Shown in pieces: positions 21,524 through 32,002 of a stretch of DNA of 64,000 bases. How positions within the stretch are numbered: the stretch's first letter is position 1; each line of letters starts with the position of its first letter. The stretch comes from Isoetes taiwanensis (Eukaryota; Streptophyta; Lycopodiopsida; Isoetales; Isoetaceae), in contig JAJEKV010000073.1 of NCBI GenBank assembly GCA_021234155.1, forward strand, positions 5,120,001 through 5,184,000, given 5' to 3'. Made by a program: the position numbers and the translations under genes. Under the pieces are notes generated by a model. It saw only the letters and a program-made list of their open reading frames with translations, was not told the origin of the DNA and did no database searches.

Positions 21524-22080
21524 TTTCAAATATTATCTTTGAGATTTTTCTAATGCTTTCTACTACACTTATTCATAATAGAAACTGGCATGCAATAGCA
21601 TGATTAATTGAAAGAAGAAAACTCAAGAATTTACTGAAACAAAGAAGCGGATGAAGTTTATAAAAACTATTCTGGTTTTCATAAACATCATCTTCCTTCC
21701 TCGCCTCGAAAGCAAATGCAAAAGCTTGTCTTCTTGGATTAAACCTCGCCATTGAGATGCAAACTTTTAAAACTAAATGAAAACTAACCTTGAGTTCCGA
21801 GGTCGGAAGGATTCAAGAACGAGGACTTTGCTTTTGGTTTTAATTCCGAGGCTTTTGGATTTGCAGACCTTAGTCCTCTGCTTTTGGTTTTAATTCTGAG
21901 CCTCCGATGTCCTCTGCTATAGATGCTACAGAACAAAAGGCGGAGTCTTTTAGTAAGTTAGAAATTGCCGAAACCAAACATCTAACATTGCTGAAAAGAA
22001 ATCTGCTCACCAAGATTTTAGGAGGGCGGATGCAAACACAGCTGAAGCACAACCGGCAAATCGTATGAAGAAAGGAAGAA
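21524..22080. other. Leader-like region, minus strand, unassigned
   Basis: No gene is firm. A minus-strand frame at 22052-21870 (with SNLLKDSAFCSVASIAEDIG) lies just downstream of the promoter-like repeat at 22081, so it may be a first exon. A phrase AATTAAAACCAAAAGCA is repeated twice near 21830-21895. Confidence 0.3.
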
Positions 22081-22245
22081 AGAGCGTGAAATGGATTTAT
22101 ATAGGCATAATTAGAAATAAATTAGCGTGAATAATTGATTGCTTGAATTAACACGCCTGGCGTACGGTCTTCCCGCCAGACATGACATGCATATGGTATA
22201 TATGGAGAATATTGCATTTTATGCAATAAATTCTCACGGCATTTT
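22081..22245 (-). repeat. Promoter-like direct repeat, copy 1
   Basis: It aligns with 23231-23375 over about 165 bases. Both contain AGCGTGAATAATTGATTGC, then a CACGCC(T/A)GGCGTACG motif (22152-22164 here) and CCCGCCAG. Read on the minus strand both contain TATATAAATCC, a good TATA box, about 25-30 bases before the point where the similarity stops. This suggests two related minus-strand transcription units with a shared promoter region. Confidence 0.75.
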
Positions 22246-22800
22246 ATTCCATTTATTGCATTCGAAAAAAAAAAGAATTTCGAAATTTTATATAGGCTAA
22301 ATTAAAAATGATTTTAAAGGCAAAATTATCAAGGCTAAAAAATGACTTGTTGACTTGGGGAATTGTTTTAGGTCGTATAGGAAAATTTCCTAAACTGCTG
22401 TGATGAATCAGAGATTTCTCATGTGGTTGATTTATAGTGTTCCCGAGACTGTGTTGAGACAAATGCAGAGACAAAATTTTAGAGAAAACACTTTGGAGAC
22501 AAAATGCTTGGAGAAAACAGTTTGATTTCATTCAAAATATTTTTATGTACAGAAAAACTATTTGAAGAAAAAGTTTGTGAAGAAAACTATTTGATTTCAT
22601 TCAAAATTGATACAAGTGCCAAGAATGGCTTGTAAGTAGATGCCCGAAGGCTTTTCAAAATATCACTGAAAAAAATGCCCGTAGGCGATTCAAAAAAAAA
22701 AAAAAAAAAAAAAAGAGAGAGGGCCACCCGGGATCTACATCACTGGTCTTCCATGTCTGCAAGAAAGAAGAAAGAGAGGTTAGAAAAGAAAAGAGAAAGA
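22246..22800. other. Low-complexity spacer with poly(A)
   Basis: A-rich DNA with two near-copies of a phrase GTTTGATTTCATTCAAAAT (about 22519 and 22588) and a 24-base A run near 22690-22713 followed by GAGAGAG. No coding signal is seen. Confidence 0.6.
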
Positions 22801-22846
22801 AAGGTGCATTAGAAAAGAAAAGAGGCAGGCCCATGCAAACCTCGCT

Positions 22847-23192
22847 TCATCCCCGCAAAACCATTGTAAAATTGGTCAATTCTCTCACCTTCTTCGAATC
22901 TTCTTCCTCCTCCTCCTCCTCCTCCTCCTCCTCCTCCTCCTCCCCCACTCTGGCCAGAGAATTCATTCTCTCTGCTTCGTGGTCGAGCCAACCCCTCGGC
23001 AGAGCGGTCGAAATTCTTGAGAATCCCGATCGTCCAACTCCTCTTCCTCCCTCTTCATCCTCCTCGAATCGAATCGAGGAGAATTGGGACAAAAAATCAA
23101 TCTGGGAACTGAGGGGTTCTTCAACCCGACATCTCTTTGAGGAGACCTCGGGTTCTTCATGAAGGTTTGACGCCGAGGCCTAACGCCTTCAT
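22847..23192 (-). CDS. Hypothetical short acidic ORF
   Basis: Minus-strand frames downstream of the second promoter-like repeat include one with SSIRFEEDEEGGRGVGRSGF that runs into a poly-Glu tract coded by the microsatellite at 22904-22945. An ATG in a good context (GCCGCCGCCATGAAGG) lies at about 23192, but its frame closes after 11 codons. Coding status is doubtful. It may be the first exon or leader of a lost gene. Confidence 0.25.
22904..22945. repeat. (TCC)n microsatellite
   Basis: About fourteen TCC units in a row. Read on the minus strand they form GGA/GAG runs that create an artificial poly-Glu peptide. Confidence 0.95.
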
Positions 23193-23230
23193 GGCGGCGG
23201 CGAAAAAAAAATTGGAAGGAATGGAGCTTG

Positions 23231-23375
23231 AGAGCGTGAACCGGATTTATATAGGGTTAATTAGAAATTAGCGTGAATAATTGATTGCCTCAAATAACAC
23301 GCCAGGCGTACGAAATTCCCGCCAGCTATATCATCTAGGTTATATTATTATGGATAATAAATTCTCACGTCCACC
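23231..23375 (-). repeat. Promoter-like direct repeat, copy 2
   Basis: This is the partner of 22081-22245, 1150 bases away, with the CACGCCAGGCGTA motif at 23298-23310 and TATATAAATCC on the minus strand. It marks the right end of the motif cluster. Confidence 0.75.
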
Positions 23376-23663
23376 TTATCAGATATATGTCTTTTCATAA
23401 TCATATATCCAAATTTTCGATAATTAAAATTTGGATATATTTATTTAAATGTCATTTCCTTGTTGTTGCCACGAAAATCTTGTTTTAAATGATTTCGTTT
23501 ACACCCATTGCTATTATTATATTAAACCTATTTTCAAGGAATTTCTTGCTTTTAAAAAAATTTGATTTACCTCTACATATTCCATAAATGTACGTACTTT
23601 TCTTATCTTATGGTGTAATAATTTTTTCCTACTCATTGACTAAAAAGGGTGCAATTTGCCTAG
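23376..23663. other. Intron-like AT-rich stretch
   Basis: No gene is seen. The right end, GCAATTTGCCTAG, is a plausible splice acceptor for the + strand exon that follows. Confidence 0.45.
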
Positions 23664-25084
23664 GTCAATGGTGCCTCTCCAACTCAAGATGGTGTGCAAC
23701 ATATTGAAAAAAGCAATATCAATGAAAAACCAACTCCTAGCAAGAATGTTGAAGAAAAACAATTAGTCCTCTATAGTATGGTGCAATGGAGGAACAAGAA
23801 GGTGAGAATCATGCACAAGTGCAACAAGGAAATAGTAGGCCAAGGAGTCATTGTGCTAGCAGATTCTGATCAAGCTGTTAATGATGAAAGGCTAGGGGAA
23901 GACAATATTGGTATTGCAATTTCGATGTTGGAAGACAACTGGAAAGGTAAAGGTTTGGGTGACAAGGAATGTTTTGGTTGTGTCAAGCAATTGGAGGTTC
24001 CTTGCATCATGGCATGGCCTATAAGTAGTGTTCAATTTGTGGAGGATTATATTTTTCCAGAGCCTGAGGTTGTTGGGGACAATGATTGTCTTGATATTGA
24101 TCCATTGGCAGTTGGAACTCTAAACCTAGGCAAAAGGGGAGAAGTATCAGTTGCCAGACATTATCCTAGCAAAAGAGCCAAGTTGATTAGTGACACCAAA
24201 CGTGAGACAATGGCAAAGGTTAGGGGCTCAGAGTGTTGTTGGAGTGGTTGTATGCAATTCTTTACAATAGAACAATTGGTGGAAGCAAGAGCCACTTTTC
24301 AAGAGTATACTGTTGATGAGAGGAGGACCTACATGTACATAATCTTCGAGCATGCACTTCAGGATGAAAGAAACCCAAACAGAAAAAAATACCCTTTACT
24401 ATGCAAATGGATATGTCCAAAAGCATGGCAGAATATCCATGCAATTCCAAGTTCTTCATGGCATAATTGGCAAAAAAAACAGGCAGAGAGGAACATGATT
24501 GCTTTACATGGAAATAATGGTTTGTTGAGACCAACAGCTAGGATCTTGGCTGTCAAGGAGATATTTGAAAAATATATTGATTTCAATGCAGAGTCTATGC
24601 CACACAAAAGCAGAAGGGATGAAAAGGGAAGAGCAGTTGTTGAGAAAAGGTTACCATCACATTGTACTCAAAAGAGTATTTTGGAAGAAGTGAATTCCCT
24701 ACTTCGAGAATTGGGAATTCTTCCAATATCCCAACCTAGCTTTAGTAGGCTATGGAAGAAGCATTTCAATCATGTCACCATAGCAACTTCAAACAACTTT
24801 GCAAAGTGCAATTTATGTGCTAAGTTGAAGGAGACTCTTGATAAGACTGTGCAACCTAGTCAAAGGGCTAGGATAAGGGAGCATATGAAGGACCATATGA
24901 CTGACCAACTATCATGTAGATTATGTTATTGGATGTGGAGGACTTTATCTGCATTGGAACCTAATAACTATTTATGTATTATACATGACAAGATGGACCA
25001 GCAAAAGACTTGTCTTCCACAATTCAAGTACATACCAAAGTCATGTGGAAGATCATGTGTACATACCCTTTACAGATCTCAATG
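23664..25084 (+). pseudogene. Large exon of transposase-like gene, 3'-truncated
   Basis: The frame is open from a splice acceptor (TTTGCCTAG/GTC at 23661-23664), with no convincing start codon of its own, through about 470 codons. Landmarks are CWSGCMQFF, PSSSWHNWQKKQAERN, SMPHKSRRDEKGR, ISQPSFSRLWKKHFNHV, a CxxC pair in FAKCNLCAKL, and NYLCIIHDKMDQQKT. This order (helical head, two-Cys knuckle, Asp-containing IIHDKMD strand, KT) recalls a family of transposase or DDE-like proteins in eukaryotes; I offer that as inference from memory of the pattern. The last part after about 25085 is LINE sequence, so the gene has lost its 3' end. Confidence 0.55.
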
Positions 25085-25190
25085 GGTCAGCCTATCCACT
25101 AGGGTTTTATTCCTGTCTGTGCATTGTGTATTGTGCCTTTGTTCTTGTCAATAAAAAGAGCCTCACGTCCTTCAAAAAAAAAAAAAAAAA
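25085..25190 (+). mobile_element. LINE 3' end fragment, family 1
   Basis: It begins near CTATCCACTAGGGTTTTATT, contains AATAAA at 25150-25155 and ACGTCCTTC, and ends in 17 A (25174-25190). The reverse strand of 36697-36790 has nearly the same sequence (TTTATTCCTGTCTCTGCATT and ACGTCCTTC), and 12739-12850 a related one. It is therefore a very short, 5'-truncated LINE copy inserted in the upstream gene. Confidence 0.85.
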
Positions 25191-25220
25191 TTTTAACAAA
25201 ATCAAGGGAGCGAGGGTGTG

Positions 25221-25330
25221 CTGAGATATGAGAAATCGTCGATGAGAAGCCGAAGAAAAACTCTACAATAAATAGTGATCTCCTAACCAAATGAGCGGCC
25301 CAAAAATGCATGCAATGCATGCATGCGATG
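25221..25330. repeat. Dispersed repeat copy 1
   Basis: It shares GAGAAGCCGAAGAAAAACTC and the following 60 bases with 25598-25705. The two are about 375 bases apart. They border the LINE family 3 relic and are probably its 3' region. Confidence 0.75.
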
Positions 25331-25597
25331 CTCTTCTTGCTCAATAATCTCGATCGGCTACTTAGATCGATCACATTCTTGTGTTGTGACTCACAAGATA
25401 CAACGACATCCCGATACTAGAGATCTTCTAGATACCGACAAACTAGATCTAAACCGAAGGTCGAAGGATTGTCCCACGCAGGGCAAAAAGCTAAGATAGA
25501 AGAGGTTAGAAAATAGACTAAGAACTGCCAAGAAAGGTCAACCCATGCAAGAAGAAGTCCGTCCTCTACATGAGATCATAGAAACAAGGAAACTGTT

Positions 25598-25705
25598 GAG
25601 AGATGAGAAACCACCAATGAGAAGTCGAAGAAAAACTCCACAACAAATAGTGATCTCCCAACTGGATGAGCAGCCCGAAAATGTATGCAACGACTCAAGC
25701 TATGG
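25598..25705. repeat. Dispersed repeat copy 2
   Basis: Direct-repeat partner of 25221-25330, somewhat diverged (ATAGTGATCTCCCAACTGG against ATAGTGATCTCCTAACCAA). Confidence 0.75.
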
Positions 25706-25709
25706 CGAT

Positions 25710-26700
25710 CTGCCTCTGTTTGCACATGTATGCACATGCGCTTCTGCGCATTCCATCTAGCCAACCATTGAGCTCCATTTTCTCTCCAGCAGGCCTTAAG
25801 GCATTGCGGCCCCATTGCCATGATATAAACTAGGTTAGGGAGATGAGCATCGTCCATATTGACCACCTTCTGAAAATAGACAATGTGGCGATCAAGGGCC
25901 GCCCTCTAAAGAGGCAAGAAACCCGTCTCTTGCAACGGAATTTGATATTGGGACTGTAGACTTCACCCCCAGTGCTCGTACCAAGAAGGCTTTTTGCACT
26001 TGCTCCAAGTCATTCCAGGTAGCGAGGGACACTACTGGGCCCCATACTTCAACCCCGTATAAAAGGTCAGGCTCCACTAAGACCTTGAATAGGTGCGACT
26101 GATGGGCCCAATCATACAACTCTGCTCTGTGACTATTGTTCTGCATTGCATATAGTGCCTTCTAGCCCGCTGTCACTCTTAGACATATAGATGTATGCCA
26201 ATGTCTAGTAGAAAGAAACTCCACTCCCAAATATTTATATGTGGATGCCACTTCCACATTTTGCCCTCGGTAACTGAAGGAGGGGATCCAGGCTGATGTG
26301 AGGAAGATATGAGGACCATCTTCGTCTTGGCCAGGTTGACGCGCATATCAGTCACTTGGCAGAATGTGTCCAGGGCATTGAGATGGCGCTGCATGTCTGC
26401 GGGAGTGTAAGCTAGGAGGTCCACATCATCAGCATATATTAATTGCCTGATGATCTAGTGCAGAAGGTGAGCTCCGTAAACCAATTTTCCAACTGATCAA
26501 TGTAAAGCCCAAACAATGTTGGAGAGAGAGGACACTCCTGGCGAACTCCGATACTACTATTAAATGATTGGCTTGTTGGCTGCAACCGGCCCGAGCATCT
26601 CTCATATAACTTGTACACTGCATTCTGCAAATCTACATGAACCCCCAGCTGTCGCAATCTTGCCCATAGCTTTTCCTGAGGCACAGTGCCAAAGGCCTTC
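25710..26700 (-). mobile_element. LINE ORF2 fragment, family 3
   Basis: On the minus strand, 26684-26439 reads VGVHVDLQNAVYKLYERCSG and SIGVRQECPLSPTLFGLYID, the RT core region before the YADD box. 26424-26179 begins with DLLAYTPADMQRHLNALDTF and continues VNLAKTKMVLIS. 26146-25892 reads FKVLVEPDLLYGVEVWGP and LVRALGVKSTVP, the segment after the palm. The frames are shifted between these blocks. This RT is clearly distinct from family 1 (12735 and 58890). A later part of a similar LINE is at 58137-58418. Confidence 0.88.
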
Positions 26701-27050
26701 CTAAGATTTCAAGCTTTTGGAATTGGTTTGAGCAGGTTTTTCAAGTCAGAAAGCAAAGCAGTATTGTCAACTTCATTATGTCCGACAATAAATTTAAAAA
26801 TTCAATCTCTTTCATTGCTTTATGGAATATTTGGAAGCATAGAAATAGATGTTTGCATGGGGGACACAATCCTTCTTGTTTATGGATTAAATAGCAGGTT
26901 ATATATGACATCGAACTCACAGCTACTGCACATAAGTATAAAAGTTGTGATTCTCACATGGATAATAATTGGTTTATAGTTGGGAATTATTCAGGCTTTT
27001 ATGGTTTTTTCAAGCTTTTCTGTCATCAATCATTGACTAACACTGAAATC
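26701..27050 (+). mobile_element. LINE C-terminal relic, + strand
   Basis: A + strand frame reads FISFIALWNIWKHRNRC-like sequence near 26800-26855 and HKYKSCDSHMDNNWFIVG near 26925-26975. The WNIWKHRN phrase is typical of the last part of plant LINE ORF2, after the zinc-binding region. It abuts a LINE of another family on the opposite strand. Confidence 0.55.
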
Positions 27051-27051
27051 C

Positions 27052-27681
27052 TTGATGCTAGATTATCTAAGGAACTGCAAGTACAAACTTAACATCGACC
27101 TTGATGATGCTGAAGTTGCAAAATATCATTTAAGGAACTTGTCAGTACACAGAATTTGGGATTACAATTTTTGGTCTAGATCAGTGAGAGGAAGGTTAAT
27201 TCAGTCTATACAGCAGGTTCAGCAGAAAGAGATTACATGGGGCAATGAATTCTCAAAGGAAACATATCTCATGTTCATTCTGTTCTGGTTTTTAGAAAAC
27301 ATCAGTGCCAATATGACAGATCAACAGTTCGAATTTTATAGAGAATGTTATTATTATCATAGGGGCAGGGCAGATTGTTATGGTACCATGATTCATCTCA
27401 TGTCCACTTGTAACTCAGACAGGCTTATCGAGTTAGTCAATTGGGGAAGCAATGGCAGACCTATCTTGCAGCCAGAATTTTGAGACTACTTCCACTTCCT
27501 TGACACTTATGATTTCTGACCTCTGTTTGCTTCATTTTTGTTGCCTCATTTTTGTTCAGATCCTTGGCTCTACAGTAACTGCAGAAAATTTCATGATCTA
27601 CTTTCCTGATGGAGCAAACTTCCACTGGACGGATTCTTTGCAGAATCACTTAGATGCTATTTTGAAAGGCAGTTTTCAACC
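27052..27681 (+). pseudogene. Unrecognised coding segment cut by LTR element
   Basis: An open frame (27052-27480) contains YHLRNLSVHRIWDYNFWSRS and ENISANMTDQQFEFYRECYY. After a likely intron with acceptor TTTTTGTTCAG (27549-27559), a second frame reads STVTAENFMIYFPDGANFHW and stops at the LTR border (27682). Composition and splice signal look genuine, but I recognise no family. The insertion of the LTR element removed the rest. It may instead be the tail of the LINE just upstream. Confidence 0.4.
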
Positions 27682-27871
27682 TATGACGGGCCTGGCCAGT
27701 TAACCTCTCGGTAACTGGAGATCCCATCGATCTCTACCGTTGGATCTACTTAACCTCTGGGACTCAAGAAATTGATACATGCATACTTAGGTAAAGAATT
27801 TAATCTTTATACATATTCTAAGGTCCTAAACATATACTTGCATAGTAATAATAATGGTAATAATAATCAAG

Positions 27872-28127
27872 TTTTTTTTTTTTTTTGAAGAACTGTGTCA
27901 TCAATATATTAAAAGAATGGTAATGTTACAAAGCAAGTGAGGAGGAAGGAGAACTGCCCCAAAGAGACAGTGATACCTCGACACTCCACAACAAACTCAC
28001 AGAAAAACTGTAACTCTACTGCTGTACAAACCGACCATCACCATCTACAACACCCAAGAAGTCCCCCCAAATGGCAAACTTCCGCTCTACTACTCCCGGG
28101 AACACCAGAAAGCTTTGAAATAGCTTG
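27872..28127 (-). mobile_element. LINE 3' tail insertion with 11-bp TSD, family 2
   Basis: TAATAATCAAG at 27861-27871 is repeated at 28128-28138, and the right LTR has the uninterrupted sequence once. Between them lies a poly(T) run (27872-27886) and about 240 bases whose minus strand ends GTTCTTC before the A tail. This is a textbook target-primed LINE insertion, truncated at the 5' end. Its tail motif matches the LINE at 54480-55035. Confidence 0.92.
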
Positions 28128-29699
28128 TAATAATCAAGTTTATTGAATAGCAATCACACACTTCTACTCTCGCCTTTCCGAAGCTTGGCTACTTTCCGGA
28201 GCATCTCGCACCTCTGCTTACACCATCAACCACGGGGTTAGTCACACGGACTAAGTGGGGATCGGGGATCTAGGATGTCTAGCATCAACAATACAAAGCA
28301 TTAACCTAGAACAACAGCCTAACCTTACCGTAGCCTCGCCCCTGCAATCCAAGTAACTAATCCAACAAGCATGACCAATGCAACTTAATTCCAAAAAAGA
28401 AGACCACATATATAATAACCAAGCAATCATAGCATCAACATTGCAACCAATATTCCTCTGGGTCTGAGCAAGGTCAACTCGGCTGATCAGGCCAGTGACA
28501 TAGAGGCGGGGTAACCACGTGTGTACAGACCCATCCACGCTGCGTCCAGCATTGGAGGACCACTTAACTGTGCATGACGTTGTACCATATGGTACCAATG
28601 CCCGATGTTCAAATAATACCATTTACATAGCACCGTGCAATAACCGCGAGTCTAGACCATCGCACCTAGACTCCGGCCCCAGAGGTCTATATCAAAGAAT
28701 TATACTACACATAGATCACAATACTATGAATTCCACCCAATATCAACTAGGCACATTTCCATATCAAATTTACCTTGGAAATTCCATAATTTACACCTCA
28801 TGCAACAAAGGAAATCCAATTATACGCTCGTATAAACGTTACTATCTCTACCATGCAACATGCAATGCCCGGTGCTTAAGCAAAATACAACCTTCACTAA
28901 TATCTTATTACTTTATTATTACCTTACTAACTAAATATTAACATTTTTCTTTATTTCTTAAACCTGGCGTGCATTACAGAGGGCGCGACGTCGGCCTGCA
29001 GCTGCCGGATCTGGCCTCCAGGCCATCGGATCAATGCTAAAACACTGTGGCTTCTCCCGATTTTGCTGGCAAGGAGGATTCCAAGCCATTTCGGCCAGTT
29101 TGTGGCCCTAATCCGGTGGTTTTGGGTCAGTTCTTGGCCACCAAAACCCAGTTCTAGCTGCCAGATCATGCCCGGATGCCGTCCGTTTAAGGTGGGGCCA
29201 GTGAGGTGGCAGCATCAGGGCCATCCATTCCTTATGGACATGCATGGAGGCATGCATGGGTCATGCATGGGGGCATGCACCACATCCCTGGACTGTTGGA
29301 TCAAAAGGGAAGGATAAATCTTAGCCCTTGATTTTTTTTGTAAGGAAGGTGCAAGGAAGGTCCCTTAAAGTAGATTTGGTGTAGCAGATCTTAGCCGTTA
29401 GATCAAAAGGTGAGCATAAATCCTAGCCATTGACTTTTTAATATTAAATTGATTTTTTTTATTTAAAGGAGGTGAGGTGGCACCCTCATTAATAAAAAGG
29501 TAATGAGGTGGCAAAATATTTATGATCAGACTTTCTAGGAAGCTTCCTTTTGTTTAATCGCCTTCAAAGGCACGTAGCTTGCGGTAGAGGGGTCGGATGA
29601 AGGTGAGACCCACGCCATTGGATTCCTCTGGTCGAGAGCTTTCCAATGAGTGGTGCTTTGGCACTATTTCGTCGCAGTTGCAGCCAACGTGATCGAACA

Positions 29700-30650
29700 C
29701 TAAAAATCTTTTTGGAATCTTAGAATTTTACGAAATTCATGGTAATTTATAGGAATCTGGGGAATCATCAGAGATCTTAGAGAATCTAGAGGAATTCCAA
29801 GAGAATCTTAGGGAATCTAAAGGGAATCCATAGGAATCTGAGGAAATCTAAAGGAATCTTCATAAATACGTAGAGAATCTAGATGAATCTTGATGCAATC
29901 TTGGAGAATCTAGAGGAATCTTTATAGAATCTATGGGAATCTCAAGAGAATCTTTGGGAATCAAAGGGAATCTCAAGAGAATCTTTGAAAAATCTAAGGG
30001 AATCTATAGGAATCACGAGAGAATCTTTGAGAAATTAAGGGAATCCAAGGGAATCTTCATAGAATCTTTAAGAATCTAGAGGAATCTTGATGGAATCATG
30101 TAAACTCTAAGGGAATCTTCTTAGGGTCTTAGAGAATCTAGAGGAATCTTAAGAGAATCTTTGGAAATCTAAGGGAATCTTTCAAAAAGCTTTGAGAATC
30201 TAGTGAAATCATGATAGAGTCTTGGAGAATCATGGAGAATTTTCCTATAATCTAAAGGAATCTAGGAGAATCTTCATCAAATCTTGGAGAATTCAATAGA
30301 ACTACATAAAATCTTGGAGAATCTAGAGGGAATATTGGAGAATCTTGGAGAATCTTGGAAAATCTTGGGGAATCTAGGAGAATATCAAGAGAACTTTTCT
30401 GAATCTAGGAAAATATAAGGAAATTTAGAGGAATCTTAATAAAATCTTGGAGAATCTAGGAGAATCTACATAGAATCTTGAGGAATCTTGGCATAATCTT
30501 TGGAAATCTAGGAGAATCTAAAAAGAATCTTTGTGAACATAGGAGATCTAAGGGAATCTTTCATAAAATCTTTGAGAATCTAGGGGAATCTTCATAGAAT
30601 CATAAAGAATCTAGGGGAATGCTTATAGAATCTTCATTGAATGACTTTAC
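29700..30650. repeat. GAATCT-rich degenerate tandem repeat
   Basis: About 0.95 kb consists almost only of short units such as GAATCTAGAGGAATCTT and AGAATCTTTGAGAATCTAG, with a base period of about 11-12 and a loose higher period of about 45. It lies inside the 3' LTR of element A and has no counterpart in the solo LTR. No reading frame persists through it. Confidence 0.9.
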
Positions 30651-31985
30651 ATTGGTTTCCGATCGAATTTGTGCAGTCCCTCATAGTAGAACCACTTGTC
30701 TTCCTATATATAAGATTACTAGCTGCCTTTTTGGAATTATATATATCTATCTTTCCGACATGGAATTAGAGTGAAAGTCCAATTTTGTGTGTTTTTAGAA
30801 TTATGTGAATTTTTTCGGCTGCCCTTTTCTGGCTTAAAGCACCCAAGGGCTATGGCACCCATTTTTGTTTGGAGAAGCCCGGCGTGGCGAAGTTCTGGTG
30901 ATGCACGTCCTTAATTATGAAGTCTGAGGTGCCCACTCAACAATTTCCTTTCCATCTATCTGAAGCTCGCACGAACTTAGAATTACATGTGTTTTTGTGT
31001 AGTGTGCCGTGCATCCTTTTGTTTTCGGGCAATGGAGTTTCTAAGTTAGTTGAAGAGGTAGCAACGGCTCCAAGTACCATGGTATGGCTCTCCTGCTCCA
31101 TGTAACTGCTGTACTCCATCCGGAATCAAGAGCTCCATCGCCATATAAAGCATAAAAGATCGCCGATCAACCTGCAGGTAGGCCGCCCCACCAAGAAATT
31201 GGTTTCCACAAAATAAATTGGCAATTAGCCCTATTTATTGTACCTCTTGCAGAGGCTCTACACCGACTACCACCAAGTGGCCGGGCTGAGCTAGAAACAC
31301 TCTGGTGAGTTGCTCTGTGTGTTTAATAAGCATGAAGCTCGCTAATTCCGGCGGGCAAATCCATCGCCCACATCATGAGCGAAACTTTTCAGAGTACAGG
31401 AATCCTTTGAATTTGGCATCGCTGTCTATCAGTGCTTCAAATTTGCCATATCCATGCCCTTCTGTTTCTTTTGTGTATTATAGATTTGTTATTAGATCGA
31501 TTAATATGCTCGCGATCCATTAACCATGCATGCCTATTCATGACCATGCTCATATGATTTAACTCCAAGTTTATGCTACGTTCAGAGCAATCATTATTAA
31601 ATCAACACAACTATACAAACACTAGAAAACCCCAGGTGTAAGACTTGATCCTCACCTGGAATCCCGCTTGCTTCCTCTGCACTCCAACACGCTCCCAGAG
31701 TATTGCTCACACCCTGCTCCTTCAGCAATCCGGCTACAATCTATCGCCTTCCAAGACTTCTTTTCCATGGAAAATTCCTCCCCAAGAAATCAAGAATAAT
31801 ATTGTTGCGCTTATATAACCTGCAATGCCCTTGCATGCATGCATGCACACACTGCATGCATGGACACATTGCATGCATGTATTCCTACCACATAATCATT
31901 TGTTTTACCATTGAAAATGCACTCTTATATAATGGCAACGTTACTTACATCTTAATGTTGGTGCTAGGTTGCTAGGTCCGTTACA

Positions 31986-32002
31986 GTCTCTCCTCCAAAA
32001 AT
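31986..32002 (-). other. Polypurine tract of element A
   Basis: The minus strand reads TTTTTGGAGGAGAGAC directly before TGTAACGG, as expected of a PPT next to the start of a 3' LTR. Confidence 0.65.

Larger units (their letters stand above)
27682..31985 (-). repeat. 3' LTR of element A (expanded)
   Basis: Its left border TATGACGGGCC corresponds to TGTGATGGGCC in the other LTR (the terminal CA of the minus strand is mutated). Its right border CCGTTACA (minus strand TGTAACGG) lies beside a purine tract. The length of 4.3 kb is inflated by a LINE tail and by the GAATCT array. An alternative is that the LTR ends at 28896, where similarity to the other LTR stops; the solo LTR structure favours the longer version. 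Confidence 0.6.

Noticed and set aside
22833-23162. Poly-Ser + strand frame
   Set aside because: Created by the (TCC)n microsatellite; no start context or conserved motif.
27682-28896. LTR of element A ending at 28896 (TGAAGGTTG start)
   Set aside because: The TG at that point is attractive, but no PPT adjoins it and no TSD fits, whereas 31985 has a PPT and the same TGTAACGG start as the proven solo LTR. Kept only as an alternative.
28519-28941. 140-codon + strand frame, repeated at 37285-37668
   Set aside because: It lies wholly in the LTRs of element A and is duplicated only because the LTR is; no coding evidence.
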